A program made the translations under genes and the position numbers. A DNA stretch of 17,790 bases, taken from the NCBI GenBank assembly GCA_003535955.1, contig DPZM01000150.1:1-17790 (forward strand). Direction: 5' to 3'. Positions 1-7,391 of this stretch are shown one piece after another. Source of the DNA: Lachnospiraceae bacterium (lineage in GTDB: Bacteria > Bacillota > Clostridia > Lachnospirales > Lachnospiraceae). The notes under the pieces were generated by a model. That model saw only the letters and a list, made by a program, of their open reading frames with translations, searched no databases and was not told the DNA's origin. How positions within the stretch are numbered: the stretch's first letter is position 1; the number at the start of each line of letters is the position of its first letter.

Positions 1-1306
1 TCATTACATTCCTCGTAAACTTATACGGACTTGCCGTAGATACGATCACGCTCTTGTTATCATCCATGCCTTCAGCCTTATAGATAAGATCGGCTGCCGT
101 GGCGACTGCCGTGTGTGTATCTATAATGTAGCCCGTCTTTTCATAAAGGTTTTTAATTGTTTCAAAAACCTTATCCTCGTCCGCATAGGCCCCATAGAAA
201 TCATCAAGCTTCTTCCTCATATCCTCATCTATTTCGTATTTCCCTTCCCTGTTAAGGCCTGCCATCAGGGCAGCGTTCTTCTTCGGATCGCTTCCGCAGC
301 ATAAATAAACAAGCCTCTCAAGGTTGCTGGAAATAAGGATGTCCATAGAGGGTGACGATGTCAGGATAAATTCCCTGTTTTTATCATAGCACCCGGTCTT
401 AAAGAAATCGAACAAAACCCTGTTCTCATTGGATGCACATATGAGCTTTCCTATGGGAAGTCCCATCTGCTTGGCGTAATATGCCGCAAGTATATTGCCG
501 AAGTTACCCGTAGGAACCGCGAAATTGAGTGATTCTGTGGCCTTTATCGCTCCCGACCTGACCATCCTTCCGTAAGCGAAGACATAATAGGCAACCTGAG
601 GAATAAGACGTCCGATATTTATTGAATTGGCTGACGAAAACATGAATCCCCTGCCATCAAGCTCATCCCTTAATTCCTTGTCATTGAAGATGGCCTTGAC
701 TCCTGTCTGGCAGTCATCGAAGTTACCCTTAACACCTATGACTCCGGTATTCTTCCCCTTCTCCGTAACCATCTGAAGTTCCTGGATACGGGATACACCA
801 CCCTTGGGATAAAATACGATGATCCTTGTACCGGGAACATCCGCGAACCCTGCAAGGGCAGCCTTACCGGTATCACCGGATGTTGCCGTAAGTATCACAA
901 CCTCTTTGTCGATCTTATTCTTCTTCATCGCCGTTGTCAGAAGATGCGGAAGGATCGACAGGGCCATGTCCTTAAAGGCTATTGTCTTCCCATGAAAAAG
1001 TTCAAGGAAATACCTGTCTCCTTTCTTAACCAAGGGGGCTATCTCCTCATCGTCGAACTTGTCATCATAGGCCTTGTTTATACAATCAAGAAGCTCCTCC
1101 TTGGTATAATCAGTGAGGAACTCCTTCATTACTTCATATGCCGTTTCCCTGTATGTCATACCCGCAAGCTTATCAACTTCTATATTAAGCTTCGGGAACC
1201 TGTCGGGAACAAACAGGCCGCCATCATCGCACAACCCCTTGATGATAGCCTGCGATGCCGTGTAAGGGGTGGCATCCCCCCTGGTGCTTCTATATATGAT
1301 ATCCAT
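1..1306 (-). CDS. thrC: Threonine synthase, C-terminus cut by window edge
   Basis: This PLP-dependent enzyme converts O-phosphohomoserine to threonine, the last step of threonine synthesis, in the cytoplasm. The frame is open from the ATG at 1306 to the left edge, giving 435 residues; family members of this class are usually about 480-500, so roughly 50-60 C-terminal residues lie outside. The N-terminus (IYRSTRGDATPYTASQAI) is typical. The PLP-binding lysine is K112 in HGKTIAFKDMAL, and the phosphate-binding loop appears as TATSGDTGKAALAG. The start is supported by a GGAG about nine bases upstream. It follows the 52-residue membrane protein by 46 bases on the same strand with no terminator between, so it is probably the last visible gene of the long minus-strand operon. 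The identification is secure; only the 3' end is unseen. Confidence 0.95.
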   Translation of the reverse strand, partial: MDIIYRSTRGDATPYTASQAIIKGLCDDGGLFVPDRFPKLNIEVDKLAGMTYRETAYEVMKEFLTDYTKEELLDCINKAYDDKFDDEEIAPLVKKGDRYFLELFHGKTIAFKDMALSILPHLLTTAMKKNKIDKEVVILTATSGDTGKAALAGFADVPGTRIIVFYPKGGVSRIQELQMVTEKGKNTGVIGVKGNFDDCQTGVKAIFNDKELRDELDGRGFMFSSANSINIGRLIPQVAYYVFAYGRMVRSGAIKATESLNFAVPTGNFGNILAAYYAKQMGLPIGKLICASNENRVLFDFFKTGCYDKNREFILTSSPSMDILISSNLERLVYLCCGSDPKKNAALMAGLNREGKYEIDEDMRKKLDDFYGAYADEDKVFETIKNLYEKTGYIIDTHTAVATAADLIYKAEGMDDNKSVIVSTASPYKFTRNVM

Positions 1307-1352
1307 TATATTTCTCCGTATATTTCCTTATCATCCTGCCGGGTTAATTATC

Positions 1353-1511
1353 TTATTTAGTCTCAGTCCCGGTCACAGCTTCTGCGGCCGCTTCCCCGGC
1401 CTTCTTGCTGTCGCGAAGCTTCTTCCCGACAAAACCGCCGCAGATACCGACAGCGATCATTATTATTACCAGCAGAAGATACGAAATGAATTGATTGAAA
1501 AATGCAACCAT
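1353..1511 (-). CDS. Small single-pass membrane protein, 52 aa, unknown function
   Basis: This is a short frame from ATG (1511) to TAA (1353). It reads as a short polar start (MVAFFNQF), one hydrophobic segment at about residues 9-28, a basic stop-transfer stretch GKKLRDSKK, then an Ala/Glu-rich tail ending TETK. That layout predicts an N-out/C-in single-pass membrane protein following the positive-inside rule. An AAAGGA lies about 13 bases upstream, within a purine-rich leader. It sits 29 bases after rnhA and 46 bases before thrC on the same strand, so it is likely co-transcribed. I recall similar tiny membrane proteins with a GKKLRDxK motif in Lachnospiraceae, but I know of no established function. 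The hydrophobic segment, charge pattern and clean start and stop argue that it is real, although its short length leaves some doubt. Confidence 0.7.
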   Translation of the reverse strand: MVAFFNQFISYLLLVIIMIAVGICGGFVGKKLRDSKKAGEAAAEAVTGTETK

Positions 1512-1540
1512 ACCTGTACCTGTCCTTTCCAAAACTTAAT

Positions 1541-2041
1541 TTAATATAGCATCAAGCCGGCCGTTTCGTCAACCACATCATCGAGGAGGTCATCTCCGTC
1601 AGCAGCCGTTGTGGCCAATCGATCACATCTTTCGTTCTCGGGATGGCCCGCGTGTCCCTTGACCCAGGTGTAAGTAACCTTATGCGGTTCCATGGCCTTA
1701 AGAAGCCGGACCCACAGGTCCCTGTTAAGGACAGTCTTCTTCTGGGAATTTCTCCAGTTATTCATTATCCAGTTATCTACCCATCCCTCGTTAAAGGCAT
1801 TGGTCACATACCTGGAATCCGATATGACCTCAACCTCGCATGGCTTCGTGAGCGCTTCAAGGCCGGTTATCACTCCCATAAGCTCCATACGGTTATTGGT
1901 CGTCTTCTTATATCCTGCTGAGAATTCCCTTACATGGAGCTGCCCCTTGGGATCAACATAATGTATGACTGTTCCGAAGCCGCCCGGTCCTTCAGGATTA
2001 CTCCTTGCCGAACCGTCACTGTATATCTTCACCTTCATCAT
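1541..2041 (-). CDS. rnhA: Ribonuclease HI
   Basis: This enzyme cleaves the RNA strand of RNA-DNA hybrids, removing R-loops and primer RNA. All catalytic residues of the family are visible. Numbered from the start chosen here they are D9 (YSDGSA), E53 (NRMELMG), D75 (ISDSRYV), H130 (KGHAGHPENE) and D140 (ERCDRLA). The length of 166 residues is normal, and the basic handle region (WVDNWIMNNWRNSQKK) resembles E. coli RNase HI. There is an in-frame ATG two codons upstream at 2047, but the ATG at 2041 overlaps the upstream gene's TGA as ATGA and has better spacing from AAGG, so I prefer it. The gene is translationally coupled to the MutS-like gene. No hybrid-binding domain is attached, so this is the HI type rather than HII or HIII. 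Confidence 0.95.
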   Translation of the reverse strand: MMKVKIYSDGSARSNPEGPGGFGTVIHYVDPKGQLHVREFSAGYKKTTNNRMELMGVITGLEALTKPCEVEVISDSRYVTNAFNEGWVDNWIMNNWRNSQKKTVLNRDLWVRLLKAMEPHKVTYTWVKGHAGHPENERCDRLATTAADGDDLLDDVVDETAGLMLY

Positions 2042-3729
2042 GTCCATGTACCCTTCTCGGTAAAGGCTTCAACCATCGCATCCGCAACTTCTATGATCCT
2101 CTTATCGTAATCCATCACCTGAAGGAGGCGGATGGCATTTCTTGACTGTGCCCTGCCCTCCTTGAGCATATAATTGAACTTCACATCATCGGCAGTTACT
2201 TCCTCGGTAAAATGATAATTGGAATAAATGCCCTCCAGGATATGGGTAAGTTCTATATCATGTGTCGCCGCAAAAGGAACGCATGTATCCATGGCCAGGC
2301 TCTTAAGTATCTGGGTGGAAGCCGCTATACGCTCAACCGTGTTTGTACCCCTTAATACCTCATCTATGCAGCACAGGACGGGAGCTCCTTCATCACATGC
2401 ATCCAGTATCCTCTTAAGTGACTTGATCTCCACTATAAAATAGCTCTCACCGTTTAAGATAGAGTCATTGAGTGCCATCGATGTATATATCTTGAACCTG
2501 TTTGCCTTATAGGAAGCCGCCGGCGCATACCCAAAGGTCTGTGCCAAAAGTGCGGATATCGCTACAGCTTTTAAGAAAGTAGACTTACCGGATGCATTGG
2601 ACCCCGTAATAAGTATCGGCCCCCTCGCATCGATGCTGTTTTCAACAGGCTCGGATATCAGGGGGTGTACACAATTCTCAACATCAATAAAGGCCTTATC
2701 CGAAACGGTAAATTCCGGTTCGCATGACTCTTTAAGGCTTAGCCTGTATGAACCTGCAGCTATTGATGCGTCTATGTTACCAAGTATGGCCCGTATCTTT
2801 TTGATGTTGTCCGATCCGCTCTTCAACTGCTTTATGAGCCTGTTTATTATGATAAGGTCGATATGGAAGAACATCTTCAGGTATTCTTCCAGAAGCATGG
2901 CAGGATTGTCCATTGAAACACTGCCGCTCGTAAGCCAGACTGATTTGGACAATATGTCCTTAAAGGGCTCCTTAAGCTCGTTAAGATAAGATACATCACC
3001 TTCCAGTTCCTTAAGGTCAAGCCTCTTCAGCCTATCGATAGCCTTGAGCATCTTGGCCGTATAATTGAAGGTGACTATAACCGGGTCGATAGCCTTCTTT
3101 TTCTTAAGATACGAACCTATTGAATATATCATGGCCGCCAGAAGAAGGATCACCCCTATTGCCGGCATGATAAATACCATGGCTATCGAAATAACCATAA
3201 AGGCCACGGTCATATAGTGCCCCGTATTTGATTCGGGCTCAAGGGTGTTAACATATTCAAAAACCCTGGTGACTGAAGTCTTACGGTTTATCCCTATGTC
3301 ATGGAGGATCTCCTGGACGGCAATACGCTCGGTCTCATTATCCTCAAAATATCTTCTCAGTCCGTTAAAATGGACATATTCCTTATCATCCTCTGTGAGC
3401 GCCGGGGAACGCAGGAGGTGATACAGCTGCTCCTCTCCCAGAGCACAGCTGCACCTGTCCATCGCCGTGAAAATATCATCCATGGAGAGGTCATGCCAGG
3501 TGATATCGTCGATATAGAACCTGTCAGGAGCTTCTTCCCTGACCGACTTATGATACAGGCTTATATGTTCTATGGCTTCTCCGGACAGAGCTTCTTCATT
3601 CCTCTTTCCGAAGCTGTCCTTAAGGAACTGCCTGTAGATGCTTTTATTCTTCTTATCCCTGCGGGCCCCGTCAAGAAATATGATCGTAATAAGGACGACA
3701 ATACAGATTATGAACAACAAATACTCCAT
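2038..3729 (-). CDS. Membrane-anchored MutS-family ATPase
   Basis: This 563-residue protein has a MutS-type ABC ATPase at its C-terminus but no mismatch-recognition domain I can identify. The N-terminus (about 3-19) is a transmembrane segment. Residues about 70-165 resemble the MutS core (DITWHDLSMDDIF, CALGEEQLYHLL). Residues about 172-207 are strongly hydrophobic and probably form two transmembrane helices. The ATPase follows: Walker A GSNASGKST (376-384), a signature-like region around NGESYFIVEIKSL (426-438), Walker B VLCCIDE (451-457, D456/E457) and the switch histidine in ATHD (H490). The start ATG shares its A with the TGA of the preceding amidohydrolase gene, and the 3' end overlaps rnhA. 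Membrane-spanning MutS paralogues are known from genomic surveys, but their role is unclear; it is not MutS1 or MutS2 (no Smr domain). DNA binding is not evident from the sequence. Confidence 0.85.
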   Translation of the reverse strand: MEYLLFIICIVVLITIIFLDGARRDKKNKSIYRQFLKDSFGKRNEEALSGEAIEHISLYHKSVREEAPDRFYIDDITWHDLSMDDIFTAMDRCSCALGEEQLYHLLRSPALTEDDKEYVHFNGLRRYFEDNETERIAVQEILHDIGINRKTSVTRVFEYVNTLEPESNTGHYMTVAFMVISIAMVFIMPAIGVILLLAAMIYSIGSYLKKKKAIDPVIVTFNYTAKMLKAIDRLKRLDLKELEGDVSYLNELKEPFKDILSKSVWLTSGSVSMDNPAMLLEEYLKMFFHIDLIIINRLIKQLKSGSDNIKKIRAILGNIDASIAAGSYRLSLKESCEPEFTVSDKAFIDVENCVHPLISEPVENSIDARGPILITGSNASGKSTFLKAVAISALLAQTFGYAPAASYKANRFKIYTSMALNDSILNGESYFIVEIKSLKRILDACDEGAPVLCCIDEVLRGTNTVERIAASTQILKSLAMDTCVPFAATHDIELTHILEGIYSNYHFTEEVTADDVKFNYMLKEGRAQSRNAIRLLQVMDYDKRIIEVADAMVEAFTEKGTWT

Positions 3730-5015
3730 CAGAACAACCTCTTCTGTATCTTTGCTGCCGCCTTATATATCTCACCCGGTGTCATTCCCACGTTAAACTT
3801 GCCGTCTTCATAGCGTATAACTCCGTGGATCATTGTCATCTTAACGTTTGACTTGCTTCCGCTGTAAACGATGTTGTTGGCGATATCGTTTATCGGCTGC
3901 ATATTGGGCTGGTTAAGGTCTATCATTATGATATCCGCTTCCTTGCCGGTGGCAAGAACATCGCAGTCCGGAAGATCCATCGCCCTGGCACCGTTTACCG
4001 TTGCCATCTTAAGTACTTCCAATCCTCCGACAACCGATGCGTCATTCTCCCGCAGCTTGGCCAAACCCGTAACAAGGAACATTTCCCGGAACATATCAAG
4101 ACAGTTGTTTGATGAAGGTCCGTCGGTTCCTATCGCCACATTTATGCCTTCATCCAGGAAACGCTTAACGGGTGCTGTTCCACTTGCAAGCTTGGTATTG
4201 GAGCCAGGATTTGTAACTGCCGATATCCCCCTCTTCTTAAAGATCTCGAAGTCATCATCCGCCATATGGCAGCAGTGATATCCGCCTCCGCCATAATCAA
4301 ACAGACCCAGGGAATCAAGGAATACGGTAGGTGTCATGCCATACCTCTCCTTACAGCCCTCCACTTCGCGAATTGTCTCTGAATTGTGGGTAAACATGGG
4401 CTGCTTATACTTATGCGCAAGATCCGACAATTTCTCAAGCAGGCCCTTATCACATGTGTATTCGGCATGGAAGCCCATCTTATATGAACTCAAGGGATGT
4501 CTGTCATTAAGCTTTAAGAACCTGTCCTCGAAAACCTCAAGGGACGGGCCGAACTTATTGATCCCCGAAACCTGAACTACCCTCATTCCGGTATCTTCGC
4601 ATGCTTTTGCGATAGCTTCGGGCGCCAAATACATATCCATTATGGATGTGATACCCGATGTAAGATATTCAAGTACCGCAAGCTTTGTGAGCAACGCGCA
4701 GTCCTCAGCACTCATTTTGGCCTCCAGGGGGAAGATCTTGGTCTCCAGCCATTCCTGCAGGGGAAGGTCATCTGCATATGACCTCATAAGAGTCATTCCC
4801 GAATGGGTGTGGGCATTCTTAAAGCCGGGCATCAGCAGGTTCTTCTCACAGTCAATTGTCCTTTCAAAGTCAACTCCCGACTTATCAACCTCCTCCTGTG
4901 GTCTTGCCTTGCCTATATAGGTTATCTTACTTCCTTCAACCCACAGCTCTCCTTCAAATATCTCCTCACCCTCTGTCATAGTGAGGATCCTTGCGTTTGT
5001 AAAACGTATGTTCAT
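3729..5015 (-). CDS. Methylthioadenosine/S-adenosylhomocysteine deaminase-like amidohydrolase
   Basis: This is a metal-dependent amidohydrolase of the TRZ/ATZ (chlorohydrolase-like) group, 428 residues. Numbered from the start chosen here, the metal ligands H69 and H71 (NAHTHSGM), H210 (FTHNSET), the catalytic E213, the HCCHM histidine H250 and D298 (GTDGPSSNN) are all present. The GTDGPSSNN loop and the MPGFKNAHTHSGMTLMR motif are characteristic of MtaD-type deaminases, which deaminate methylthioadenosine, S-adenosylhomocysteine or adenosine. Exact substrate preference cannot be read from sequence; other cytosine- or guanine-like substrates are possible. The ATG at 5021 sits directly against the ribosome binding site, whereas that at 5015 has six-base spacing, so 5015 is preferred. 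It lies between cytidine deaminase and the MutS-like gene, and its location with purine nucleoside phosphorylase supports a nucleoside-salvage or methyl-cycle role. Confidence 0.85.
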   Translation of the reverse strand: MNIRFTNARILTMTEGEEIFEGELWVEGSKITYIGKARPQEEVDKSGVDFERTIDCEKNLLMPGFKNAHTHSGMTLMRSYADDLPLQEWLETKIFPLEAKMSAEDCALLTKLAVLEYLTSGITSIMDMYLAPEAIAKACEDTGMRVVQVSGINKFGPSLEVFEDRFLKLNDRHPLSSYKMGFHAEYTCDKGLLEKLSDLAHKYKQPMFTHNSETIREVEGCKERYGMTPTVFLDSLGLFDYGGGGYHCCHMADDDFEIFKKRGISAVTNPGSNTKLASGTAPVKRFLDEGINVAIGTDGPSSNNCLDMFREMFLVTGLAKLRENDASVVGGLEVLKMATVNGARAMDLPDCDVLATGKEADIIMIDLNQPNMQPINDIANNIVYSGSKSNVKMTMIHGVIRYEDGKFNVGMTPGEIYKAAAKIQKRLF

Positions 5016-5021
5016 ATCCAT

Positions 5022-5028
5022 CTCCTTT
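5022..5028 (-). promoter_or_regulatory. Ribosome binding site deciding the amidohydrolase start
   Basis: The minus strand reads AAAGGAG here, immediately followed by ATGGATATG. The first ATG (5021) has no spacer, while the second (5015) has six bases, so initiation at 5015 is favoured. Confidence 0.6.
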
Positions 5029-5056
5029 CCAAATTAAAGTAATGCTCCCGCTCCTC

Positions 5057-5470
5057 CTAAAGATTATCCGGTCCGAATGAATGCGGCAGCAGCTCTTTAA
5101 GTGTATACTCTTCGTAATCATTTACCGACCTGGCTATTATGACTTTGAACGTTTCGGGTATGGTAAACTCACGCAGCACCTGCCTGCAGGCCCCGCAGGG
5201 ATATGCAAAGCCCAAGGTCTCATCACCCTCTTCCGTACCGCCCACTATCGCTATCGCCTCGAAATCACGCAGGCCTTCCGATACCGCCTTGAATACCGCC
5301 GTTCTCTCGGCACAGTTACTTAAGCCGTAAGATGCATTCTCAACATTGCATCCCCTTACGACACGACCGTCCCTGTTTATGAGGGCTGCCCCGACCCTGA
5401 ATCCCGAATAAGGTGCGTATGACGCCCTTCTGGCTTCAAAAGCTTCCTTGATCAAATCTTCATTCTTCAT
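5057..5470 (-). CDS. cdd: Cytidine deaminase
   Basis: This is a zinc enzyme that deaminates cytidine and deoxycytidine to uridine and deoxyuridine in pyrimidine salvage. The 137-residue length fits the small homotetrameric class. The zinc site is complete: C53 and catalytic E55 in NCAERTA, and C92 and C95 in PCGACRQVLREF. The N-terminal substrate loop YAPYSGFRVGAAL and the CNVENASYGL motif are canonical. The ATG at 5470 lies inside the 3' end of the BMP lipoprotein gene (11-base overlap), indicating translational coupling; a GGAG lies ten bases upstream. It is followed after about 40 bases by the amidohydrolase. With the phosphorylase and the lipoprotein it makes a nucleoside-salvage block. 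Confidence 0.96.
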   Translation of the reverse strand: MKNEDLIKEAFEARRASYAPYSGFRVGAALINRDGRVVRGCNVENASYGLSNCAERTAVFKAVSEGLRDFEAIAIVGGTEEGDETLGFAYPCGACRQVLREFTIPETFKVIIARSVNDYEEYTLKELLPHSFGPDNL

Positions 5471-6533
5471 TTCTCTTAAGCTCCATATAATATACTTCCG
5501 TGCTCACAAGCTCCAAGTCTGATGTGTTACCGTAATCTGTTGCCCTGTAGGGGACGATACCGCCGCTGACAAGACGGGCAAACACCGTATCATACTCTTC
5601 CCTTGTAAAGCTTGTAAACCTTGCATTATCCATCTCAAGGCCAACGCCTGCATTGGCCGCATCCATTTCATAGAGGGTACCGCCTGTAAATGTACCGTCA
5701 TAGTAATTGGCAAGGCCCTGATATACCGCATTGCCCAGTTCCTTCTTGGCCGATGTTATAATGGTCTCGGATACCGAGCTCTGGTCTATATCGACGCCTA
5801 TTGCCTTACCGCCGTTCTCCTCCGCAGCCGCGAATACCGACTTACCCATGGCTCCGCCGCAGGCAAAGATCACCTGTGTACCGCCCTTGTACCATGCCGA
5901 AGTCATGCTCTTTACATCATCGCTCTCCAGAAATGTATTTGCATAACAATACCTGATGCTGACATTTGTTCCCATCTCTATGGCTGCGTAATCGGCACCC
6001 TGCACAAATCCGTATCCGAACCTGATCACCGAATCCTGGTTTGTTCCACCCATAAATCCCAGCTCGGTGTTTCCGTCCCTTACAGCGGCGTAGCCTGCAA
6101 GAAATCCTGCCTGCTCTTCGGAAAAGACTATGGGCATTGTGTTGTCTTCAACCGTATAGTCACTACCGTCCGCGTTATGCGGCTGACCGTCAACAAGAAT
6201 GAACTCAACCTTCGGATACTTATTCTGGGCCTTATAGATAGTCTCTTCAAAGAGGTAACCCGGGCATACAACCACCTCCGCACCATCCTTTACAGCCTGT
6301 TTTATATTCTTCAGGTATTCATCACTCGTCACTCCGTCCGGCTCGTAAACCTTACAGGTCTTCCCTGTTTCCTCGGTATATTTAAGAACACCTTCATATG
6401 TTCCCTGGTTAAAAGACCCGTCGTAGACAGTCCCCATATCGGTTATAAATGCTATATCAATACCCTTGCCGCATCCCGCCAAAGTAAATGTCATAAGTAC
6501 CAGGCTTATGACATTCAGTAATCTCATCTTCAT
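5460..6533 (-). CDS. BMP-family nucleoside-binding lipoprotein
   Basis: This is a substrate-binding lipoprotein of the basic membrane protein family (PnrA/TmpC/Med-like), whose studied members bind purine nucleosides and feed an ABC importer. It is about 357 residues. The N-terminus (MKMRLLNVISLVLMTFTLAGC) is a signal peptide with lipobox TLAGC, predicting lipid attachment at C21 and location on the outer face of the membrane. The family motif FITDMGTVYDGSFNQGTYEG follows directly. An upstream in-frame TTG at 6548 would add five residues, but the ATG at 6533 has a GGAG at nine-base spacing and gives a normal signal peptide. No permease or ATPase gene for it is in the window, so it must use a transporter encoded elsewhere or act as a sensor component. 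It lies between punA and cdd and overlaps cdd, supporting a nucleoside ligand. Confidence 0.87.
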   Translation of the reverse strand: MKMRLLNVISLVLMTFTLAGCGKGIDIAFITDMGTVYDGSFNQGTYEGVLKYTEETGKTCKVYEPDGVTSDEYLKNIKQAVKDGAEVVVCPGYLFEETIYKAQNKYPKVEFILVDGQPHNADGSDYTVEDNTMPIVFSEEQAGFLAGYAAVRDGNTELGFMGGTNQDSVIRFGYGFVQGADYAAIEMGTNVSIRYCYANTFLESDDVKSMTSAWYKGGTQVIFACGGAMGKSVFAAAEENGGKAIGVDIDQSSVSETIITSAKKELGNAVYQGLANYYDGTFTGGTLYEMDAANAGVGLEMDNARFTSFTREEYDTVFARLVSGGIVPYRATDYGNTSDLELVSTEVYYMELKRNEE

Positions 6534-6542
6534 CCTGAAATA

Positions 6543-6546
6543 CTCC
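6543..6546 (-). promoter_or_regulatory. Ribosome binding site deciding the BMP lipoprotein start
   Basis: GGAG on the minus strand lies nine bases before the ATG at 6533. It lies within the coding part of the alternative TTG start (6548), which argues for the ATG. Confidence 0.55.
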
Positions 6547-6557
6547 AAATCCTGATC

Positions 6558-7391
6558 CTATATTACATTCGCAAAGCGGATTACCGATTCGGTAAGCAGC
6601 TTTTTGAACTTGGGGGCCGCTTCTGCAGCCGCTGCCTGTACCTCTTCATGCGAAAGGGGATTCTCCGACAGTCCTGCGGCCAGATTACATACGCATGATA
6701 TTCCGCATATCCTCATACCGCAGTGGTTGGCTGCTATCGCTTCTACAACCGTACTCATACCGACAGCATCAACTCCCAGTGTCTTAAGCATCCTGATCTC
6801 GGCAGGTGATTCGAATGACGGACCGGTAAGCTGGGCATAAATGCCCTCCTTGATGTTTATATCAAGATCCCATGCTGTCGACCTGATGATATCACACAGT
6901 TCCTTATCGTATACACTGCTCATGTCAGGGAACCTGGATCCCAGCTCTTCAATATTTTGCCCAACCAGGGGATTGGGCGCAAACAGCGAAATGTGATCCG
7001 TTATCATCATAAAGTCACCCGCACCGAAGTTTAAGTTGATACCGCCCGATGCGTTGGTAAGGATAAGGACCTTGGCACCCATCAGGTGCATAAGCCTTGT
7101 TGGAAGGACAACATCTGATATGGCATAACCTTCATAATAATGAACACGTCCCTGCATGCACACTACCGGCACCTCACCCACATAACCGAAAATGAACTGT
7201 CCCTTATGTCCGGGCACGGTAGAAATGGGGAATCCGTTTATCTCGCTGTAGGGAAGGGTTCCGACAGTCCTTATCTCGTTGCCGTAATCACCCAGTCCCG
7301 AGCCAAGTACTATTGCCACCTTGGGTTCAAGGGGGATCCTGTCCTTGATCGATTCATAACATTTCATCAGCTTATCATATACTTTACTCAT
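6558..7391 (-). CDS. punA: Purine nucleoside phosphorylase (trimeric type)
   Basis: This enzyme reversibly phosphorolyses purine nucleosides (typically inosine, guanosine and their deoxy forms) to base and ribose-1-phosphate. The 277-residue length fits the trimeric, human-like PNP family. Phosphate and ribose site residues are visible: S31 in LGSGLGD, H62 in PGHKGQ, and H84/Y86 in GRVHYYEG. The base site has E194 in GPSFESPAEIR, M212 in GMSTVVE, and N236 in SCVCNLAAG, which indicates 6-oxopurine preference. The LTNASGGIN motif is also present. The ATG overlaps the TGA of the preceding hybrid kinase by four bases, with GGAG upstream, so its translation is probably coupled to the kinase. Genes of this type are often called punA or pnp. 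Confidence 0.95.
   Translation of the reverse strand: MSKVYDKLMKCYESIKDRIPLEPKVAIVLGSGLGDYGNEIRTVGTLPYSEINGFPISTVPGHKGQFIFGYVGEVPVVCMQGRVHYYEGYAISDVVLPTRLMHLMGAKVLILTNASGGINLNFGAGDFMMITDHISLFAPNPLVGQNIEELGSRFPDMSSVYDKELCDIIRSTAWDLDINIKEGIYAQLTGPSFESPAEIRMLKTLGVDAVGMSTVVEAIAANHCGMRICGISCVCNLAAGLSENPLSHEEVQAAAAEAAPKFKKLLTESVIRFANVI

Noticed and set aside
944..1360. 138-codon plus-strand open frame opposite thrC
   Set aside because: The opposite strand encodes an unmistakable threonine synthase with its PLP lysine. The plus frame is a shadow.
3301..3813. 170-codon plus-strand open frame opposite the MutS-like gene
   Set aside because: It lies antisense to a gene with full ATPase motifs, shows no recognisable domain, and has no convincing ribosome binding site.
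6534..6548. TTG start five codons upstream for the BMP lipoprotein
   Set aside because: It would place charged and aromatic residues before the signal peptide, and the GGAG for the ATG at 6533 lies inside this extension.
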